From Struthio camelus (lineage: Eukaryota; Chordata; Aves; Struthioniformes; Struthionidae), in NCBI RefSeq assembly GCF_040807025.1, contig NC_090944.1, positions 2,384,068 through 2,448,067 on the forward strand: a stretch of DNA of 64,000 nucleotides. Direction: 5' to 3'. A program made the translations under genes and the position numbers. Positions 59,718 through 64,000 of this stretch are shown here, piece by piece. Numbering within the stretch: the stretch's first letter is position 1; each line of letters begins with the position of its first letter. Below the pieces are notes generated by a model. That model did no database searches. It worked only from the letters and a program-made list of their open reading frames with translations, and was not told the origin of the DNA.

Positions 59718-60518
59718 AGACAGTGGGGTGGGGGGACAAGCGGCACGTCCTCGTCCCAGGAGCTGCCCAAGACGTGGGCACTCGTCGTGGCACCAAGGGG
59801 AGAAGCCATCTGGCAAGCAGCGCCCAGGAGGCCGTACCGGGGCGGTCCGGCTGGATTTCCTGCCACAGACAGCTCTCGCCACGCCAGCCAGAAACGCAGC
59901 AGCCTCCACCGCAGCCTTCTCCATCGCCATTTGTTATTGGAGCGGCTCTTGGAGGGGCAAGGGGGAAAGGATTCCCCACATTTTCACCTTTTGGGGGGGG
60001 AGGGTGGCACATTTCCTTTCTGATTTGCAACTATTTCTTTTTTTTTTCTCCCTGTCTTTTGGCAGATGGAGGGTGGTGGTTGCCCATATTTGAGCAGCTT
60101 GTGTGCAGGTTTTTAAAATGTATTTCCTGAGGAAGTTTTTTACAGCCTTGAAACTCTGCAGGTTTTTTTCCAGCAGTTTTTTTTTTGGTCTTTTTCTTCT
60201 TCCTCCCCCACAAGCAATCACCCATAGGGGTCATTTATTTACTTACACACTGTGGGTTTTATTTATTTACCCATGGGAAGGAGGCTGGGTTGGGGTTTGG
60301 CTGTTCTTTGTTTTTCAGCAGCTCCCCCTTTCCCCTCACCCCCCCCAGCCATTTCCTTGGGGCGTTCCTGATTAATTTTCACTCGGGGGTCACGGAGTCA
60401 GGCGCAGGGGCAGGGGGTGGGATGCCCTCTCCCCCCGAGCAGCTGGTTGTGGCTCCATTACTCCTTTTCTCCGGAGCCCGTTTTCTCTGGGCATTTCCTC
60501 ACTCCCTGCTGGCCCGGG
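59718..60518. other. Intergenic DNA with T-rich stretch
   Basis: GC-rich at first (59718-59930), then pyrimidine- and T-rich (about 60000-60370, several T runs and two ATTTATTTAC motifs). No convincing gene on either strand; open frames on both strands lack recognisable content. Confidence 0.4.
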
Positions 60519-60640
60519 GAAGCTTCTAGAAGGTGCCGGAGCAACAGCTGCGGTAGGAGCCTCCTGATTGGTGGGTGTGGGAGTGTTAGCTGTGTCCTGA
60601 TTGGCGGGTTGTGGATGGCAGCGTGGGGCGGGGAGTGAAG
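60519..60640 (+). promoter_or_regulatory. Heat-shock-type promoter cluster (HSE, two CCAAT boxes, GC box)
   Basis: A perfect three-block heat-shock element GAA-gc-TTC-ta-GAA lies at 60519-60531. Two inverted CCAAT boxes follow (CTGATTGGTGGG near 60563 and CTGATTGGCGGG near 60597), then GGGGCGGGG near 60626. HSF, NF-Y and Sp1 sites in this spacing are known from HSP promoters. No TATA box is clear. The likely target is the gene X relative downstream. Confidence 0.5.
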
Positions 60641-60654
60641 CCTTGTCTGTCCCT

Positions 60655-60735
60655 GCTGAGGGGATCTGGGGGTTGTGGGGGGTGCGGGGGGGATCTGGGG
60701 GTTGGGGGCGCTGGGGGTGTTTTGGGGGCAGAGAG
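60655..60735 (+). repeat. Short minisatellite remnant
   Basis: CTGCTGAGGGGATCTGGGGG and following G-rich repeats match the minisatellite monomers; only a few are present. Confidence 0.6.
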
Positions 60736-61164
60736 GCGGGAGGCAGGGCAAGGGGAGGCCTTGGCTGCAGAGGTCTGCCCCTGCGGCAGGTGCTGGAATG
60801 GGGAGGGCACTAGTGTGTGCCTGTGGCCTGGGCAGGTGCCGCAGGAGCGGGGGGAGGCGCAGGCCGGGGCAGAGCAGGATGCAGCCCAGAGGCAGAGAGG
60901 TGGGCATGGCCGTGCTGAGCTGCCGAGGCCAAGAGAGGATTGTGGTGGGGGGGTGCTGAGAAGAGGGCAACAGCAATATGTGCACTGCACAGGCAGAGCC
61001 GGCTCCGTTGTGCTGACAACCAGGCGGTGTTGGTGAGCGATGAAGGCCATGAGCTGCTGGACTGCCTCCCAAAAGTTGCACACAAAGAGTGGCCGGCGCA
61101 CGTGAGACATCGCCAGCGCATCGTGCAGAAGCCTCCAGAGGCCCAGAGCGCAAACTGGGCATGA
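60736..61164 (+). pseudogene. Gene X relative A (3' part)
   Basis: The stretch 60736-60960 resembles gene X intron 3 (GGAGGCCTTGGCTGCAG, GATGCAGCCCAGAG). A terminal-exon-like piece at 60993-61164, after a good acceptor (CACTGCACAG), encodes DNQAVLVSDEGHELLDCLPK and then HKEWPAHV, ending with TGA. The RRVRF of gene X is RLRCA here, so the presumed PP1 motif is lost. The acidic cluster and Arg-rich tail are absent. It could be a diverged, shorter working paralogue or a remnant. Confidence 0.5.
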
Positions 61165-61400
61165 GGTGCAAGCTGCCTCGGCCCTCAGGTGCCCAACGGG
61201 ACAGGGCCTGCGAGATTGCTGGTGGGGCGCTGCTGGCGCATCGGAGGCTCGAAGGCATCATCTTGGGCTGCTGCAGAAGGGCAGGTGAGAGGCAAGTGGG
61301 GGACGGAGCAGGCGCAGAGGCGGCAAGAGGCGGAGAGCAAGGGCTGGCCTGAGAAGAAGCAAGGGGCTGCTGCTCATGCAAAAGAGCCAGCAGCACACTC
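61165..61400. other. Between gene X relatives
   Basis: GC-rich DNA with no recognised exon. Confidence 0.3.
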
Positions 61401-62520
61401 GTGCTGCACTAGTGCGAGAGCTCTGCCGAGGACAATGAGGCAGAGAGAGAGGAAGGAGGAGGCTGGAGGTGAGCAACCGCATGCAAGAGTGAGTGCGGCA
61501 CTGTGCAGCTGGTCGCAGCAAGAAATCGCCGCCGCTGCCGGCACCCACATGCCTCTGGCGCAGGCAAGGCTTGGCAGAGGAGCTGCCCTCGCTCACTCTG
61601 TGTGTGCCTCTTCTTGCAGCAGCCTCTGTGGCGCACAAGGAAGCGGAGGAGGAGTGTGCAGAAGGCAGGAGGCAGGGTAGGCAGAGGCCTTGGCTGCAGG
61701 GCATCAGGCTGTGCGAGAGACCGTGATGCGGGGGGCTCCCTGAATGTGTGCCTGTGGGCCTTGCAGCTGCGGCGTGGCCCTGGGGAGACTGAGGGCAGGA
61801 TGGAGCCCAGAGGCAGAGAGGTGCTCATGGTGTGGCTGAGGTGCAGAGGCCAAGGAGGGGATGGGTGTTGGGAGTGCTGAAGAGCAGGCAATGGCTTAGG
61901 GAGGGCCAGGGTAAATGGAAAGGCTGCCGCAGAGCTGCCCGAAAGGCTGCCTGGTGCTGAGACACAGCCCAGGCGCCCGGTGCAGGTGTGTCTGCAGGGC
62001 CCCTCTGTGCGGCAAGGCTGGGTGCCTTTGGGGCCTGCCTGGCGCAGGGGTGCCTGCTCAGGGGCAAAAGGGAGCCCTGAGGGAGGGTTGTCACCTGCTT
62101 TCTGCCTCCCAGGTGGAGCAAAGAGACATTGGGCAGCATGCGAGTGCCCCCATGCTGCCTATGGAAGATGCCCAGGTAGTGCTGGCTCTTGCCTGGCCAA
62201 CAGCAGCCCCTGGCAGTGGCTCTGGTGGCTCTCAGCTAGGCAGGAGTGCTGAGGCAGAGGTGTGGTGGCATGCCACTCAGAGGGGAAGGCAGAGCTGTGA
62301 CTGTCGCTGCGTGTGCTGCCAAGGGGCTGTGGGCAAGAGGAGCGGCCACAAGCCTTGTGCCTTGTTGTGACCCAGGTGAGCTGCAGCTCCAAGCATCTGC
62401 GGAGTTCTCCAGAGGTGGAGACAGGAACAATCGGGAAGCTGCATGAGCCATGGCATACGCAGTGGTGGAGGGCGTGCGGGCTGCCTGCTGGGGGGTGAGT
62501 AGCCCCATTTCAAGAGGCTG
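61401..62520 (+). pseudogene. Gene X relative B (exon 2- to exon 4-like pieces)
   Basis: A donor-flanked piece ending GGCTGGAG|GTGAGCA at 61468 resembles the end of gene X exon 2. The stretch 61620-61676, after TTCTTGCAG and before GTAGG, resembles exon 3 (CAGCCTC start, GTGTGCAG, GGCAGG end). The piece 62113-62175, after TTTCTGCCTCCCAG, corresponds in position to the start of exon 4. The RVxF/EGHELLDC block is not found. Exon 1 is not recognised. Likely a decayed paralogue; a working gene with other exons cannot be excluded. Confidence 0.4.
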
Positions 62521-62559
62521 CAGCTGAGGCTTTCAAGGAGCCAGCGACACAGTCTCTGC

Positions 62560-64000
62560 ACTCCCAACACAACACCCAGATCCCCTCAGGACGCCGATAA
62601 GCCCAGCACCCCGAAAACAACGCCCAGAACCCCTCAGCACCCCCAACACACCGCCCAGATCTCCCCGGAACAAGGCCCAGATCCCCTCCGCACCCCCACT
62701 AAAAAAAGACCCAGCACCCGAAATACAAGCCCAGATCCCCTCTCCACCTCCATGACAGCTCCAGATCGCTGCTGCAAGCCGAGCACAAGGCCCACCACCC
62801 CCAACACAATGCCCAGATCTCCTCTGCACCACGGAAAAAAGGCCCAGCACGTCGAAAATAAGGACAGATCCCCTCAGCACCCCGACTACAAGCCCCGCAC
62901 CTCCAAAACATGGCCAGATCCCCTCAGCAACCCCTACCACAAGCCCTGCACCCCCAACGCAATGCCCCGATCCCCTCAGCAACCCCAAAACAAGGCCCAG
63001 ATCCCCTCAGCACCCCAAAAACAAGGCCCAACAGCTCCAACACAACGCCCAGCTCCCCTCTGCACTTCCACAAAAAGCCCAGCAGCCTGCATGACAAGCC
63101 AAGCACCTTGAAAACAAGCACCCCCAACACAATGCCCAGATTTCCTCTGCACCACGGAAAAAAGGCCCAGCACCTCGAAAACAAAGCCAGATCCCTTCAG
63201 CACCCCCACTACAAGCCCCGCACCTCCAAAACAACGCCCTGATCACCTCAGCACCCCCACCACACGCCCTGCACCCCCACCACAATGCCCCGATCCCCTC
63301 AGCAACCCCATAACAAGGCCCAGATCCCCTCAGCAAACCCATTACAAGACCAGCTCCCCCGACACAAGGCCCACATCCCCTCAGCACCCCCACAAAAAGC
63401 CCAGATCCCCTGCAAAACAAGCCCAGCACCTCGAAAACAAGCCCCATATTCCCTCAGCAGCCCCACAACAATGCCCAGATCCTCTCTGCACCCCCAAAAC
63501 AAGGCCAGCACCCCCAAAACAAGGCCAGCACCTTGAAAACAAGCCCCAGATCCCCTCAGGACCCCCACAACAAGGCCCAGATCCGGTCAGCACCACCGAC
63601 ACATAGCCCAGATCCCCTAGGCACTCCCACACGCCCAACAAACCAAAAACACAGCCTAAATCACCTCAGCATCCCCACCACAAGCCCAGCACTCCAAAAA
63701 CAACGCCCAGCACCCCCAACACAACGCTCGGATCCCCTCTGCACCCCCACCACAAGCCCAGCACCCCCAATACAATGCCCCGATCACCTCAGCACCCCCA
63801 CCACAAGCCCAGCACCCCCAACACAATGCCCCAGATCCCCTCAGAACCCCAAAACAAGGCCCACATCCCCTCAGCAAACCCATTGCAAGACCAGCTCCCC
63901 CGACACAAGGCCCACATCCCCTCAGCACCCCCAAAACAAGGCCCAGCAACTCCAACACAACGCCCAGCTCCCCTCTGCACTTCCACAAAAAGCCCAGCAG
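62560..64000 (-). repeat. Minisatellite in inverted orientation, to window end
   Basis: About 1.44 kb of the same monomer family, now C-rich on the + strand (CCCAGATCCCCTCAGCACCC type). Higher-order order is visible: a CACGGAAAAAAGGCCCAGCA variant recurs 323 bp apart (62828, 63151), and an ~55-bp variant segment recurs 915 bp apart (around 63061 and 63976). The block continues beyond the window. Confidence 0.9.

Noticed and set aside
59298..59930. Minus-strand 210-codon frame starting MAMEKAAVEAAAF
   Set aside because: Only the first ~65 codons lie outside the minisatellite and 70-bp repeat; no recognised domain or supporting splice signal.
62560..64000. CRISPR-like repeat-spacer array
   Set aside because: Monomers vary continuously with no fixed repeat and unique spacers, and the context is vertebrate.

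Overview
The window looks like avian (at least sauropsid) nuclear DNA. There are CR1 LINE 3' ends with the avian-type ATTCTGTGA terminus, genes with GT-AG introns, CpG-island-like promoters, AATAAA signals, and relatives of the vertebrate very large interferon-inducible GTPase (VLIG/GVIN) family. I see no bacterial operons, CRISPR arrays or tRNA/rRNA genes. The species cannot be named from the sequence alone.

Layout. Positions 1-57472 are a direct tandem array. One partial copy (copy 0, 1-3207) is followed by six copies: 3208-12819, 12820-22421, 22422-31753, 31754-40051, 40052-48349 and 48350-57472 (9612, 9602, 9332, 8298, 8298 and 9123 bp). Each copy reads, all on the + strand: (i) a GC-rich CpG island with a GCGA microsatellite; (ii) a four-exon gene, here called gene X, encoding a predicted 306-aa protein with an N-terminal hydrophobic hairpin and an RRVRF motif (a candidate protein phosphatase 1 docking site), ending in an AATAAA signal; (iii) VLIG-a, a 5'-truncated VLIG pseudogene covering the central part and the GTPase domain; (iv) a short 3'-UTR-like piece; (v) a G-rich minisatellite; (vi) a 190-bp CR1 3' end; (vii) about 740 bp of unassigned DNA; (viii) VLIG-b, a VLIG C-terminal fragment. 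VLIG-b is cut at the sequence cccaaag and joined to the upstream flank of the next gene X. At 57472 the last copy instead runs on into its own VLIG C-terminus and 3' flank, which fixes the breakpoint of the original duplication.

The VLIG parts were dead before amplification, because most of their frame breaks are shared by all copies. Gene X keeps its start, splice sites and frame in all six copies; copy 3 carries an in-frame 342-bp deletion that removes the RRVRF region. Copies 4 and 5 have the same length and share a 1589-bp deletion, so they are the youngest pair or an assembly duplication.

Region 57473-64000 is not part of the array. It holds the native VLIG 3' flank, a second minisatellite block framed by exact 70-bp direct repeats, a T-rich stretch, a compact promoter-like cluster (perfect heat-shock element, two inverted CCAAT boxes, GC box), two decayed or diverged relatives of gene X, and about 1.4 kb of the same minisatellite family in inverted orientation running off the window end.
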